From assembly GCA_963768075.1 (NCBI GenBank), contig CAVYHD010000051.1:310001-374000 (forward strand): a stretch of DNA of 64,000 bases, read 5' to 3'. The translations under genes were made by a program, and so were the position numbers. This stretch comes from QHXW01 sp963768075. Lineage in GTDB: Bacteria > Acidobacteriota > Terriglobia > Bryobacterales > Bryobacteraceae. Positions 24,432 to 32,568 of the stretch are shown in pieces (position 1 is the first letter of the stretch; every line of letters starts with the position of its first letter). The notes beneath the pieces were generated by a model. It was not told the DNA's origin and made no database searches. It worked only from the letters and a program-made list of their open reading frames with translations.

Positions 24432-24445
24432 AGGCCAGAAACGGC

Positions 24446-24847
24446 TTAGCGCAATGCCGCTACCGTCGAACGCTGCGCCGACAATACTGCCGATTGCACC
24501 AGCCAGGCAATATGTTGCCGCTCGAAGGGCGCCGCGCAGTAGTCCGTAGCCCCGGCCTCCAGCGCATCCAGCCATTCCGTGGTGTCTGGAATTCGACTCA
24601 CCACCACCACCGACAACGCCATGCCGCTCTGTTTCAACGCGTCGAGAAGCCTTCGGTACTCCCCAGGATCCGCACCGCAAAACACGACATCTGCCTGCTC
24701 ATGCTCCGCGGCGGAAATGCACTCTGAAGTGGATGCGGTGGCATGGTGCGCCTGCCCCGGGCGCGAAACCGCATTACACAACTGCGCGGCCAATGACTCC
24801 TCAAGCCCGTGGAAAATGAAATGCGCGTCCGCAACTTTATCTGTCAA
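24446..24847 (-). CDS. Degenerate receiver-domain protein
   Basis: The start is TTG 24847, chosen because GGGAGG lies 6 bases before it. The product is 133 residues with a CheY-like fold: HFIFHGLEESLAAQLCNAVS, EQADVVFCGADPGEYRRLLD, GMALSVVVVSRIPDTTEWLD, ALEAGATDYCAAPFERQHI. The usual phospho-acceptor Asp after the third strand is Gly here (DVVFCG), and the acidic pocket at the N-terminus is missing, so phosphorylation is unlikely. The Lys of 'KP' is replaced too (AAPF). It may act as a phosphorylation-independent adaptor. It starts 1 base after the stop of the 80-residue hypothetical gene and is coupled to it. Confidence 0.7.
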   Translation of the reverse strand: MTDKVADAHFIFHGLEESLAAQLCNAVSRPGQAHHATASTSECISAAEHEQADVVFCGADPGEYRRLLDALKQSGMALSVVVVSRIPDTTEWLDALEAGATDYCAAPFERQHIAWLVQSAVLSAQRSTVAALR

Positions 24848-24848
24848 C

Positions 24849-25091
24849 TTATGCCTCCCTCGAACAATCGAGCTTCTCGGCGGGGAGAATGAGTGGATCC
24901 GCTAGGACCGGCTTCTCGCGATAGGTGGTTAGCACCACCCCTTGGTGACAATGATACTCCCGGAGAGTGTCCTTGTCCAATTCAAGTTCCTGATGACCAC
25001 GATCATCGGATCTGATGGTTAGATGGTTGCCACGGCTGCTAATAATCGCCAGTGGCAGCTCGCTCTGAAGTTTATCTTGTATTGTTTTCAA
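24849..25091 (-). CDS. Small hypothetical protein
   Basis: This 80-residue frame starts at TTG 25091 (MKTIQDKLQSELPLAIISSR) with no clear ribosome-binding site. It continues GNHLTIRSDDRGHQELELDK and ends in a region with VVLTTYREKPVLADPLILPA. It has a plausible mixed alpha/beta composition and no membrane segment. The stop is 1 base before the TTG start of the degenerate receiver gene, which argues for a two-gene unit. I do not recognise a family. The gene is divergent from hutU. Confidence 0.5.
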   Translation of the reverse strand: MKTIQDKLQSELPLAIISSRGNHLTIRSDDRGHQELELDKDTLREYHCHQGVVLTTYREKPVLADPLILPAEKLDCSREA

Positions 25092-25144
25092 CGGATGCCG
25101 CGCTATTCTGCGGGGCCTCCGGCTCCCTTCTGCTACCGGCGGGC

Positions 25145-25150
25145 TATCAT
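25145..25150 (+). promoter_or_regulatory. -10 box (TATCAT) before hutU
   Basis: TATCAT ends 15 bases before the hutU ATG at 25166. The expected leader would be about 8-9 bases long. The site could drive the hutU-hutI-hutG operon. Confidence 0.35.
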
Positions 25151-25165
25151 GTAACTGAGTCCGCC

Positions 25166-26848
25166 ATGCCTACCTCGGAACTTCTGGCTCCGGCTGAAAT
25201 TCGTGCTCCGCGTGGCTCCTCCCTCCGTTGCAAAGGCTGGAAACAGGAGGCGGCGCTGCGTATGCTCATGAACAATCTCGATCCCGACGTTGCCGAGCGC
25301 CCGCAGGATCTCGTCGTTTACGGCGGCACCGGCAAGGCCGCTCGCGATTGGCCCTCGTACCACGCCATCGTGCGGGAACTGGAAGCTCTGGGAAATGAGG
25401 AGACCTTACTCGTGCAATCCGGCAAACCGGTGGGGGTGTTTCGCACGCACGAAGAAGCTCCGCGCGTTCTCATCGCCAACTCGAATCTGGTCGGCCAGTG
25501 GTCCAATTGGGATGAATTCCGAAAACTGGAACAGCTCGGCCTCATCATGTACGGCCAGATGACGGCGGGAAGCTGGATCTACATCGGCTCGCAGGGGATC
25601 TTGCAGGGGACCTACGAAACCTTCGCCTCGGCGGCGCGCAAGCATTTTGGGGGATCGCTCGCCGGCAAGCTGGTGGTAACGGGCGGCATGGGAGGCATGG
25701 GCGGCGCTCAGCCCCTCGCCGCAACCATGAATGGCGCCGCGTTTTTGTGCGTTGAAGTGGACGCCCGGCGGATCGAACGCCGCATCGAGAGTGGTTACTG
25801 TGACCGCATCGCCCGCAGTCTCGATGAAGCTCTCCGGCTGCTGCGCCAGGCCATGGCGGAAAAAAGTGCGCTCTCCATCGGTCTGGTAGGGAACTGCGCG
25901 GAGGTGCTTCCGGAACTGGCGCGCCGGGGCGTTATTCCTGATCTGCTAACTGACCAGACCAGCGCGCATGATCCGTTGAACGGCTACATTCCAGTGGGCT
26001 ACTCGGTGGACCAGGCCGCCAAACTCCGCGCGGCCGACCCGAAGCAATGTCTTGATCGCGCACTCGACTCCATCGCTACTCACGTAAGTGCCATGCTCGA
26101 ACTGCGGCGCCGGGGCTCGATCACGTTCGATTACGGCAACAACATCCGGCGTATGGCCGCCGACCGCGGCGTACGCGATGCTTTCACCATTCCGGGTTTT
26201 GTGCCTGAATACATTCGCCCGCTGTTCGCCGAAGGCCGGGGGCCTTTCCGGTGGGTGGCGCTTTCGGGCGAACCCTCGGACATCGCCGCCACTGACGAGT
26301 TGGTCTGCCGCCTATTCTCCGATAATCCGAGTTTGACGCGTTGGATTTCTCTGGCCCGCGAGCGCGTACATTTCCAGGGATTGCCCGCGCGCATTTGCTG
26401 GCTGGGGTATGGGGAACGCGCGCGCTTTGCGCTGGAGATGAACCGCATGGTGGCCGATGGACGGTTGAAAGCGCCGATCGTGATTGGCCGCGACCATTTG
26501 GATTGCGGTTCGGTGGCTTCGCCCTATCGCGAAACCGAAGCCATGCCGGATGGCAGCGACGCCATCGCCGACTGGCCGATTCTCAACGCGTTGCTGAACA
26601 CGGCCGCCGGAGCGAGTTGGGTTTCGGTGCATAACGGAGGCGGAGTGGGCATCGGCTACTCGCTTCACGCCGGGCAAGTCACGGTGGCTGATGGAACGGC
26701 GAGCAGTGGACGTTGCCTTGAGCGTGTTCTTACCTGCGATCCAGGACTGGGCGTGCTGCGGCACGTGGACGCCGGTTATGAGCCAGCCGTCCGATTTGCA
26801 AGAAGTGCAGGGCTGCGCGCGCCCACTCAGGACGCGCCTCACACATGA
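25166..26848 (+). CDS. hutU: Urocanate hydratase
   Basis: ATG 25166 gives 560 residues, the normal length; sequence upstream is non-coding or belongs to the divergent gene. Motifs: KGWKQEAALRMLMNNLDPDV, VVYGGTGKAARDWPSYHAIV, NSNLVGQWSNWDEFRKLEQL, the NAD-binding VVTGGMGGMGGAQPLAATMN, DQTSAHDPLNGYIPVGY, and near the end GERARFALEMNRMVADGRL and the active-site region RDHLDCGSVASPYRETEAMP. It converts urocanate to imidazolone propionate using tightly bound NAD+. Its stop overlaps the hutI ATG by 4 bases (ATGA). Histidine ammonia-lyase (hutH) is not in the window. Confidence 0.97.
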   Translation: MPTSELLAPAEIRAPRGSSLRCKGWKQEAALRMLMNNLDPDVAERPQDLVVYGGTGKAARDWPSYHAIVRELEALGNEETLLVQSGKPVGVFRTHEEAPRVLIANSNLVGQWSNWDEFRKLEQLGLIMYGQMTAGSWIYIGSQGILQGTYETFASAARKHFGGSLAGKLVVTGGMGGMGGAQPLAATMNGAAFLCVEVDARRIERRIESGYCDRIARSLDEALRLLRQAMAEKSALSIGLVGNCAEVLPELARRGVIPDLLTDQTSAHDPLNGYIPVGYSVDQAAKLRAADPKQCLDRALDSIATHVSAMLELRRRGSITFDYGNNIRRMAADRGVRDAFTIPGFVPEYIRPLFAEGRGPFRWVALSGEPSDIAATDELVCRLFSDNPSLTRWISLARERVHFQGLPARICWLGYGERARFALEMNRMVADGRLKAPIVIGRDHLDCGSVASPYRETEAMPDGSDAIADWPILNALLNTAAGASWVSVHNGGGVGIGYSLHAGQVTVADGTASSGRCLERVLTCDPGLGVLRHVDAGYEPAVRFARSAGLRAPTQDAPHT

Positions 26849-28149
26849 GCGGCGCTCTTCTGATCCGGCATGCCGGACAACTCTTGACCTTGCGCGGTCC
26901 GGAGGCTCCCCGGCGCGGCGATGCCTTGGGTGAACTGGGCCTGATTCGCGAGGGAGCGCTATTGATTCGGGACGGCTCGATTGTAGCCGCCGGACCAGCC
27001 GGAGAGGTCGAGCGCCTGGCGTCGGGGGAGCGCGACGTCACGGAAATCGATGCCGCGGGCCGCGTAGTGATGCCGGGATTTGTGGACAGCCACACGCACC
27101 TGGTCCACGGCCCCGCGAGGCTGCTGGATTACGAGATGTGGCTTCGCGGGGCCGACTACCACGAAATCTCGGAGGCCGGCGGCGGTATTCTCGCTAGTGT
27201 AAAGGCCGTGCGCGCGGCGGATCCCGGCGACCTGGAGGCGGCCGCGCGCCGCGCCGTGCACCATTTTGCGAGGCAGGGAACCACCACCATCGAAGCAAAG
27301 TCCGGTTACGGGCTGGATGAAACGACGGAGCTGAAAACGCTGGTGGTCGTCGCGGCCATCGATGGCCAGCCGCTTGATATTGTCCCGACCTACCTGGGCG
27401 CGCACCTCGTTCCCCCCGAATACAAAGATCGTTCCGATACGTATATTCAATGGATGTGCGAAGAAATCATGCCGCGCATCCGCCGGCAGCGGCTGGCCAC
27501 TTTCGCGGATGTTTACTGCGATCGCGGCGCGTTCACGTTGGACCAAGCACGGCGATATCTGGTCTGCGCACGCGAGCTCGGATTTGAACTGAAAATCCAT
27601 GCCGAGCAGTTTGCGCACACAGGCGCCGCACAACTCGCCGTCGAACTTGGCGCCACGAGCGCAGATCATCTCGAGCAGGCTAACGAGGCCGACGCTCGCG
27701 CGTTGGCCCGGTCATCCACCATTGCGACACTGCTACCAGGCTCGGTCCATCATCTAGGGTTAGATCGATACGCACCGGGCCGTCTGTTGATCGAGAGCGG
27801 CGCGGCTGTAGCGCTTGCGACGGACTTCAACCCAGGCACCAGTCCGACCTGCAGCATGCCTTTGGTTTTATCGCTCGCCTGCACGCACATGCGCATGTCG
27901 CCGGCGGAAGCGATTTCCGCGGCGACCATTAACGGCGCTCACGCGGTGGGCCGCGCGGACAGCATCGGTTCACTGGAACCGGGCAAACTGGCAGACGTGA
28001 CGATAGTGAATGCGAATGATTACCGCGAAATCCCCTATTACTTCGGTGTCAACCTGGTGGACATGACTATTGTGCGCGGAGCGGTGATTTACCGGCAAGG
28101 CGAGGTGGCCGACACTGGCGCCAAGGAGAAGGCCGCCGATGCCCGATGA
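26845..28149 (+). CDS. hutI: Imidazolonepropionase
   Basis: The protein has 434 residues with an amidohydrolase fold. Metal-binding and substrate motifs are VMPGFVDSHTHLVHGPARLL, EISEAGGGILASVKAVRAAD, TTIEAKSGYGLDETTELKTL, FELKIHAEQFAHTGAAQLAV, TSADHLEQANEADARALARS, and VALATDFNPGTSPTCSMPLV. It opens the imidazolone ring to give N-formimidoyl-L-glutamate. It overlaps hutU by 4 bases at its start and hutG by 11 bases at its end, so all three genes are coupled. Confidence 0.96.
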   Translation: MSGALLIRHAGQLLTLRGPEAPRRGDALGELGLIREGALLIRDGSIVAAGPAGEVERLASGERDVTEIDAAGRVVMPGFVDSHTHLVHGPARLLDYEMWLRGADYHEISEAGGGILASVKAVRAADPGDLEAAARRAVHHFARQGTTTIEAKSGYGLDETTELKTLVVVAAIDGQPLDIVPTYLGAHLVPPEYKDRSDTYIQWMCEEIMPRIRRQRLATFADVYCDRGAFTLDQARRYLVCARELGFELKIHAEQFAHTGAAQLAVELGATSADHLEQANEADARALARSSTIATLLPGSVHHLGLDRYAPGRLLIESGAAVALATDFNPGTSPTCSMPLVLSLACTHMRMSPAEAISAATINGAHAVGRADSIGSLEPGKLADVTIVNANDYREIPYYFGVNLVDMTIVRGAVIYRQGEVADTGAKEKAADAR

Positions 28150-29053
28150 CTTGAACTGGCCGCGAGCCAGCGCGTGGCTCAGCGGCGCACACGCGGCCGA
28201 TCCAGCGTGCCGTCTGGCTGTGCTGGGAGCGCCGCTCCGCCTGGGGTCGATCACACCGGGCCGCGCGGATCTGGCGCCGGCGGCCATACGGTCGATCCTG
28301 GCGCGGTTCAGCACCTACGACCTCGAGTTCGACCGCGATCTGGCCCGGGTCGCCGCCCTTGATCGCGGAGACCTGCCGTTGGCCGACGCGACTCCAGCCG
28401 ACGCGCTCGGCCCTCTGGCCGCCGCGGTGCGGAGCGCGCTGGCAGAAGCCGAGGCAGTCGTGCTCTTGGGCGGCGACAACAGTATCACAAGGCCGGGATG
28501 CCACGGCATCAGCGCCGAGGTGCAGCGCGCGGGATTGCTGACGTTGGATGCGCACCTCGACCTACGCGACCTGAACCCCGAGCTGTCGAACGGAAACCCG
28601 GTGCGCGCTTTACTGGCCGACGGCTTGCCGGGAACGCAGATCGTGCAAATTGGCATTCAGGCATTCGCCAATTCCCGCGCGTACTTCGCGGTGGCGCGGG
28701 AAGCGGGTATCAAGGTTATTTCGGTGGCTGAGGTGCGCGCCATGGGCATTGAGACGGCCATTTCGGAAGCGCTCGACCGTTTGGACCAGGAAGTTGAGGC
28801 AATCTACGTCGATCTGGATCTGGACGTTCTCGACCGGGCGTTTGCGCCAGCTACGCCGGGATCGCGTCCGGGCGGACTGACGCCGGCGGAAGTGCGCAGC
28901 GCAGTGCGCTTGTGCGGCGCGCATCCGAAAGTCCGAGTTCTTGATCTGGTAGAGATTGACCCGACGAAAGACGTGGCGGACACCAGCGTGATGGCTGCCG
29001 GTCTGGCCCTACTTTCCTTCGCATCCGGGCTGCTGGGCCGCTTTAGCCGCTAA
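28139..29053 (+). CDS. hutG: Arginase-family ureohydrolase, probable formimidoylglutamase
   Basis: The product has 304 residues, with AAGGAG upstream of ATG 28139. The ureohydrolase metal motifs are mostly kept: TLDAHLDLRD (Asp137, His139, Asp141) and YVDLDLDVLDRAF with PG(S)RPGG. The first motif is GGDNSIT instead of the usual GGDHSIT, so residue 114, normally a His ligand of the first manganese, is Asn. This could lower activity or bind one metal only. Position as the third coupled hut gene supports hydrolysis of formimidoyl-glutamate to glutamate and formamide. Agmatinase or another guanidino hydrolase is less likely in this context. Confidence 0.85.
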   Translation: MPDDLNWPRASAWLSGAHAADPACRLAVLGAPLRLGSITPGRADLAPAAIRSILARFSTYDLEFDRDLARVAALDRGDLPLADATPADALGPLAAAVRSALAEAEAVVLLGGDNSITRPGCHGISAEVQRAGLLTLDAHLDLRDLNPELSNGNPVRALLADGLPGTQIVQIGIQAFANSRAYFAVAREAGIKVISVAEVRAMGIETAISEALDRLDQEVEAIYVDLDLDVLDRAFAPATPGSRPGGLTPAEVRSAVRLCGAHPKVRVLDLVEIDPTKDVADTSVMAAGLALLSFASGLLGRFSR

Positions 29054-29057
29054 GTCT

Positions 29058-31025
29058 TCACTTCAAGTGCCCGTCGAACCAGGCAATCGCACGGCGGACG
29101 ATGTCTCTGCGGTGATCAGGCCGGGCGATGCGATGTCCCTCATTGGGATAAACCACGAATTGATTCTCCACACCTAACGTCTGCAATGCGTGCCAGTATT
29201 CGTAGGACTGCGGGAGTGGACACTCGCCGTCCCGTTCGCCCACCACAATCAGGGTCGGTGTTTTCACATTCTTGATGAAGGTGATCGGCGAACTGCGTGC
29301 GTAGACCGCCGGATCATCGTAAACCGAAGCCCCGAAGTACGGGATCATCCATTTGTCGATGGAGTTCTCGCCGTAGTAACTCTGCCAGTTCGCGAGACCA
29401 GCACCTGCCACAGCCGCGCGGAAGCGGTCGGTCTGGGTGATGGCCCACATCGTCATAAACCCGCCATAGCTCCACCCGGTGATGCCAACGCGATTGGGAT
29501 CAACGGGCAAAGTGTTCAAAACCTGGTCCACGCCAGCCAGAATGTCGTGCAAATCACCATAGCCGAAGTCCTTTACGTTGGCGCGGGTGAATGCTTCCCC
29601 TTCCCCGTAGCTGCCACGCGGGTTAGGGCACAACACGAAGTATCCGGCGGCTGCGAGCATAATGTCGTAGTGAAAAGTGGACGGCCAACGTGAGGTCACC
29701 ATACCGGCTGGACCGCCATGCACAGAAACAACGAGAGGGTACTTGTGCGAGGGATCGTAGTTCCGGGGATACAACAGCCAGCCCTGAACGCTGAAGCTTT
29801 CGCTGGTCCAATGCAGGCTCTTCGCATCGCCCCAGAAGGGATGCAGATCGCCATTGATGCGGGTGATCTGCTTCCACTCGCCGACGGGGCCGGCCCAGAC
29901 TTCCGGCGGATTGCTGAACGAATCGCGGACGACGGCCGAGTTCTTGAGATCGGGCGTGACGGACAGCATTAGCCCGGAGCTCTCGGTCCAAAGCGACTTC
30001 ACATCGGGACCGGAAGGGTCCAGCAAACCGACCCCCACGGCGCCATCGGTGTTCTCCGTAAAGAGAATCTGTCCCGACGGAAGCCAGCGCAGCCAATTGG
30101 GAGACGCTTTGCGATCGGGCGTGAGATCGCGCGGCTCGCCACCGGAGGCGGCAACGGAGTAGATGTCGCCGCCGTTAAAGCCCGCGTCACTCATCAGGCC
30201 ACCGATGAACGCGACGCTCATCCCGTCCGGAGACCAAACCGGATTCGCGATCTGTAGCGGAGTCTTCAGAACCGAGGTGGCTTTGCCGCTGTCGATGTTG
30301 ATGGTGTAGATCTGGGCGATCCACCAGTTGTCGTCGCCGGGGCCGGGCGCGGCCGTGGCGACAAACCGCTGGTTATCCGGCGACCAGTCATATTCGTACA
30401 CGTAAAGATCCGGAGGCGATACCTGGCGCACTTTGCCCGATGTGAAATCGACGACGGCGAGGCGCTGAATATAAATCTGCTGGCTGATGACGCCGGTCTC
30501 GGCGGGCACTGGTTCGAGAGGTCCGGGCGCGTGTGGCGCATTCTCCGTGAACAGGACGGCGATCGACTTTCCATCGGGCGACCAGGAAGGACTGGTCAAG
30601 GCGCCGGTGACGCTGGTAAGCTTGCGCACTTTCCCTTTGTCGAGATCGGTGACGTAGAGCTGCGGCTGGCCAGCCTTTTCCGCGTCCGAGAAGAAGGCAA
30701 GGAATTTTCCATCGGGCGACCAGGCGGCGGAATTTTCGTAGTGCTCCGCCTTGTCTTTGTCGGCGGTGATGCGCCGCGGCGCGCTACCCGGCTTGTGGAG
30801 GTCCGAAGTGTAGACCGAAAGGGTCAATGCGCCGGTTCCCGGATCCTCATGAGATTGCACCCAGGCTACATGGGCTCCGTCGGGCGAAATCGCGACCTCA
30901 CTCAACTGGCGCAAATGAAACAGCGAGTCAACAACATCGTCTATTGGTGAGCGGGAAGTGGCTTGAGCGAGCAAAGCCGCGGGACACAGGAACAGGCCGA
31001 GCGTACTAACCAACGTGAATCGCAT
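29058..31025 (-). CDS. S9-family serine peptidase (prolyl oligopeptidase / acylaminoacyl-peptidase type)
   Basis: The product has 655 residues with a signal peptide (LVSTLGLFLCPAALLAQATS). The N-terminal beta-propeller has repeated 'SPDG' blades (AISPDGAHVAWVQSHEDPG, AAWSPDGKFLAFFSDAEKA, PSWSPDGKSIAVLFTENAP). The C-terminal alpha/beta hydrolase domain carries GITGWSYGGFMTMWAITQTD with the Ser nucleophile, a probable Asp in LIVVGERDGECPLPQSYEYW, and the catalytic His in YPNEGHRIARPDHR. It should cleave short peptides in the periplasm or outside. It ends 4 bases from the convergent hutG stop; joint use of amino-acid substrates is possible but unproved. Confidence 0.93.
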   Translation of the reverse strand: MRFTLVSTLGLFLCPAALLAQATSRSPIDDVVDSLFHLRQLSEVAISPDGAHVAWVQSHEDPGTGALTLSVYTSDLHKPGSAPRRITADKDKAEHYENSAAWSPDGKFLAFFSDAEKAGQPQLYVTDLDKGKVRKLTSVTGALTSPSWSPDGKSIAVLFTENAPHAPGPLEPVPAETGVISQQIYIQRLAVVDFTSGKVRQVSPPDLYVYEYDWSPDNQRFVATAAPGPGDDNWWIAQIYTINIDSGKATSVLKTPLQIANPVWSPDGMSVAFIGGLMSDAGFNGGDIYSVAASGGEPRDLTPDRKASPNWLRWLPSGQILFTENTDGAVGVGLLDPSGPDVKSLWTESSGLMLSVTPDLKNSAVVRDSFSNPPEVWAGPVGEWKQITRINGDLHPFWGDAKSLHWTSESFSVQGWLLYPRNYDPSHKYPLVVSVHGGPAGMVTSRWPSTFHYDIMLAAAGYFVLCPNPRGSYGEGEAFTRANVKDFGYGDLHDILAGVDQVLNTLPVDPNRVGITGWSYGGFMTMWAITQTDRFRAAVAGAGLANWQSYYGENSIDKWMIPYFGASVYDDPAVYARSSPITFIKNVKTPTLIVVGERDGECPLPQSYEYWHALQTLGVENQFVVYPNEGHRIARPDHRRDIVRRAIAWFDGHLK

Positions 31026-31035
31026 CGTGAGAATG

Positions 31036-31065
31036 ACTATAGCTTACCAACCGATTGGCCGACAA
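31036..31065 (-). promoter_or_regulatory. Sigma-70-type promoter of the S9 peptidase gene
   Basis: On the minus strand TTGTCG (31065-31060) and TATAGT (31041-31036) are spaced by 18 bases. The -10 box ends 10 bases before the start codon, so the leader would be very short. Confidence 0.5.
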
Positions 31066-31197
31066 TCAGCATCAGAGTGCTAACCATTGGGGCGAACAAG
31101 GCGTCTCCGGGAGGCGCAGGGTCACGGCAAACAGGGCAATACCAGCGAATACGCGCAGTTAACCAAAAGCGATCTGGATTTTGCGCCCGGGTTGGGC

Positions 31198-31222
31198 AAA
31201 AATTGGGTTAGAGCAAACCCAA
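31198..31222 (-). terminator. Factor-independent terminator on the minus strand
   Basis: On the minus strand TTGGGTT, a 6-base loop and AACCCAA form a perfect 7-bp stem, followed at once by TTTTT. It lies 225 bases downstream of the mscS stop and would end any transcript from mscS or from the gap between. Confidence 0.7.
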
Positions 31223-31446
31223 CTGAGTAGCACAGCACAGAATCGCCCACTGAGCGATACGCCGGCTGGGAGCCGCTCCAGCTTCCGGCCGGCGCTCCCG
31301 TTTCGCCGCGCGGAGTCGAGTCTCCGTGAAGAAGACAGCGGCCAGCCGCGCCCAACAGCCTTCGTTTGGGAGTGAACCACCGAGAGCCTGCAAGTTGCGG
31401 CCGGCCACCTGCCAGGGTATCACGAAACGGCTGGGAGACCGGGGTG
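31223..31446 (-). other. Gene-free stretch before a strong terminator (possible 3' UTR or non-coding RNA)
   Basis: There is no supportable protein gene between the terminator at 31198-31222 and the mscS stop at 31447, nor in the rest of 31026-31446 apart from the S9 promoter. The 224 bases are GC-rich, can form several hairpins (for example around the CCGGCCGG-type stretch near 31285), and contain the 10-mer CGGCTGGGAG twice (31263-31272 and 31428-31437). An RNA gene on the minus strand is possible, but I could not match it to 6S RNA, SRP RNA, tmRNA or RNase P RNA. Confidence 0.3.
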
Positions 31447-32504
31447 CTAAGCGCCAGCCTGCTCGCGCACGTAGACGTTTCGCGTGGGGTACGGCATCTC
31501 AATTCCCTCGGCGCGAAATCGTTTCAGAATGCGCTTGCGCAGCTCATGTTGCACGAAGAATTGATCGTTAAACTCAGCCGCATAGCAGCCCAGGGTGAAG
31601 TTCAGGGTGGAATCACCGAAACCGGGAATCAATTGAACGGATGGCGCGGGTTCGGCCAGCAGGCCCGCAATGTCAGCCGCGCCTTTGCGTGCCTCTTCCA
31701 GCAGGACGCGCTCCACTTGCTCAGGGTCGCTCGCGTAGCTGACATTCACCGGGATGCTGAGCGAGATGCGACGATCGGGCAGATAGTAATTGGTGACAAC
31801 GGCTTGCGCCAGCTTGGCATTGGGAACGATGACCAGATTACTTCCGAGTGCGCGGATGATGGTGCTGCGCCAGCTAATATCGGTGACATAACCGGCTTCG
31901 CCGGTGTTGAGCTTGATGTAATCGCCCAGGCGCACCTGGCCTGCCACGCTAATATAAAAGCCCGCGAATAAATTCGAGAGAGTATCTTGCAGGGCCAGCG
32001 CTACAGCCAGGCCACCGACTCCGAGGGCGGTGAGGATGGGTGTAATGGAGATGCCCAGATGGTTGAGCATGATTACCAAACCCATCATCACGATCGATAG
32101 CTGCACGAGGTTTTGCGTGAGGGTTGCGGCGGGCATTGAGTCCGGCGAGCGGCTTCCGTAGAAGCGGATCAGCTTGCCGGCCAACCCTGATGCCATCAGA
32201 GTGAGCAGAGAATCACCAGGATCAGCAGCCCGCGATCGACGTTCTGGCGGAAGCGTTCGGGAAGTTCCAGAGACTCGGTGGCGAAGTAGATACCCAGGAT
32301 CAACGACCAGATCATGATGGGCGTGGCGAGCGATTTGGTGAGGACTTCGTCCAACTTGCTGGAGGTTGAATCGCCCCAGCGGTGCAGCGCCCGGAAAATC
32401 AAGCGTTTCAATATGTAGCCAACGGCCAGAGTCGCGAGCAGCAGGCAAGCCGGCGCCACCAATTCGAGCGGGTTGTGCAGGGCAATTTGCTGGATCGGTT
32501 TCAT
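31447..32504 (-). pseudogene. MscS-family mechanosensitive channel gene with a frame break
   Basis: Two minus-strand frames together make one MscS-type protein. The first, from ATG 32504, gives MKPIQQIALHNPLELVAPAC and membrane helices (LLLATLAVGYILKRLIF, IMIWSLILGIYFATESL, GLLILVILCSL) and stops at 32196. The second frame continues with LTLMASGLAGKLIRFYGSR, the pore helix LTALGVGGLAVALALQDTLS, the beta domain QVRLGDYIKLNTGEAGYVTD and the alpha-beta end, stopping at 31447. Restoring one base near 32215 joins them as a normal ~350-residue channel that would open under membrane tension. Because both halves look intact, this is either a recent one-base deletion or a sequencing error. If real, the product lacks its pore. 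Confidence 0.8.
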
Positions 32505-32568
32505 CTTCGCTATTGTCCAATGAATCGGCGTTGAACGCAGAGGGGCGCCGCGGCTGTAGGATTTGAAA

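Noticed and set aside
31223..31446. 6S RNA, SRP RNA, tmRNA or RNase P RNA in the gap after mscS
   Set aside because: None of the conserved core sequences of these RNAs was seen; it is kept only as an unassigned candidate.
31122..31502. 126-residue minus-strand open frame across the terminator region
   Set aside because: It runs through a clear hairpin with T-run, overlaps the mscS end and is Arg/Ser/Pro-rich as expected for chance frames in GC-rich DNA.
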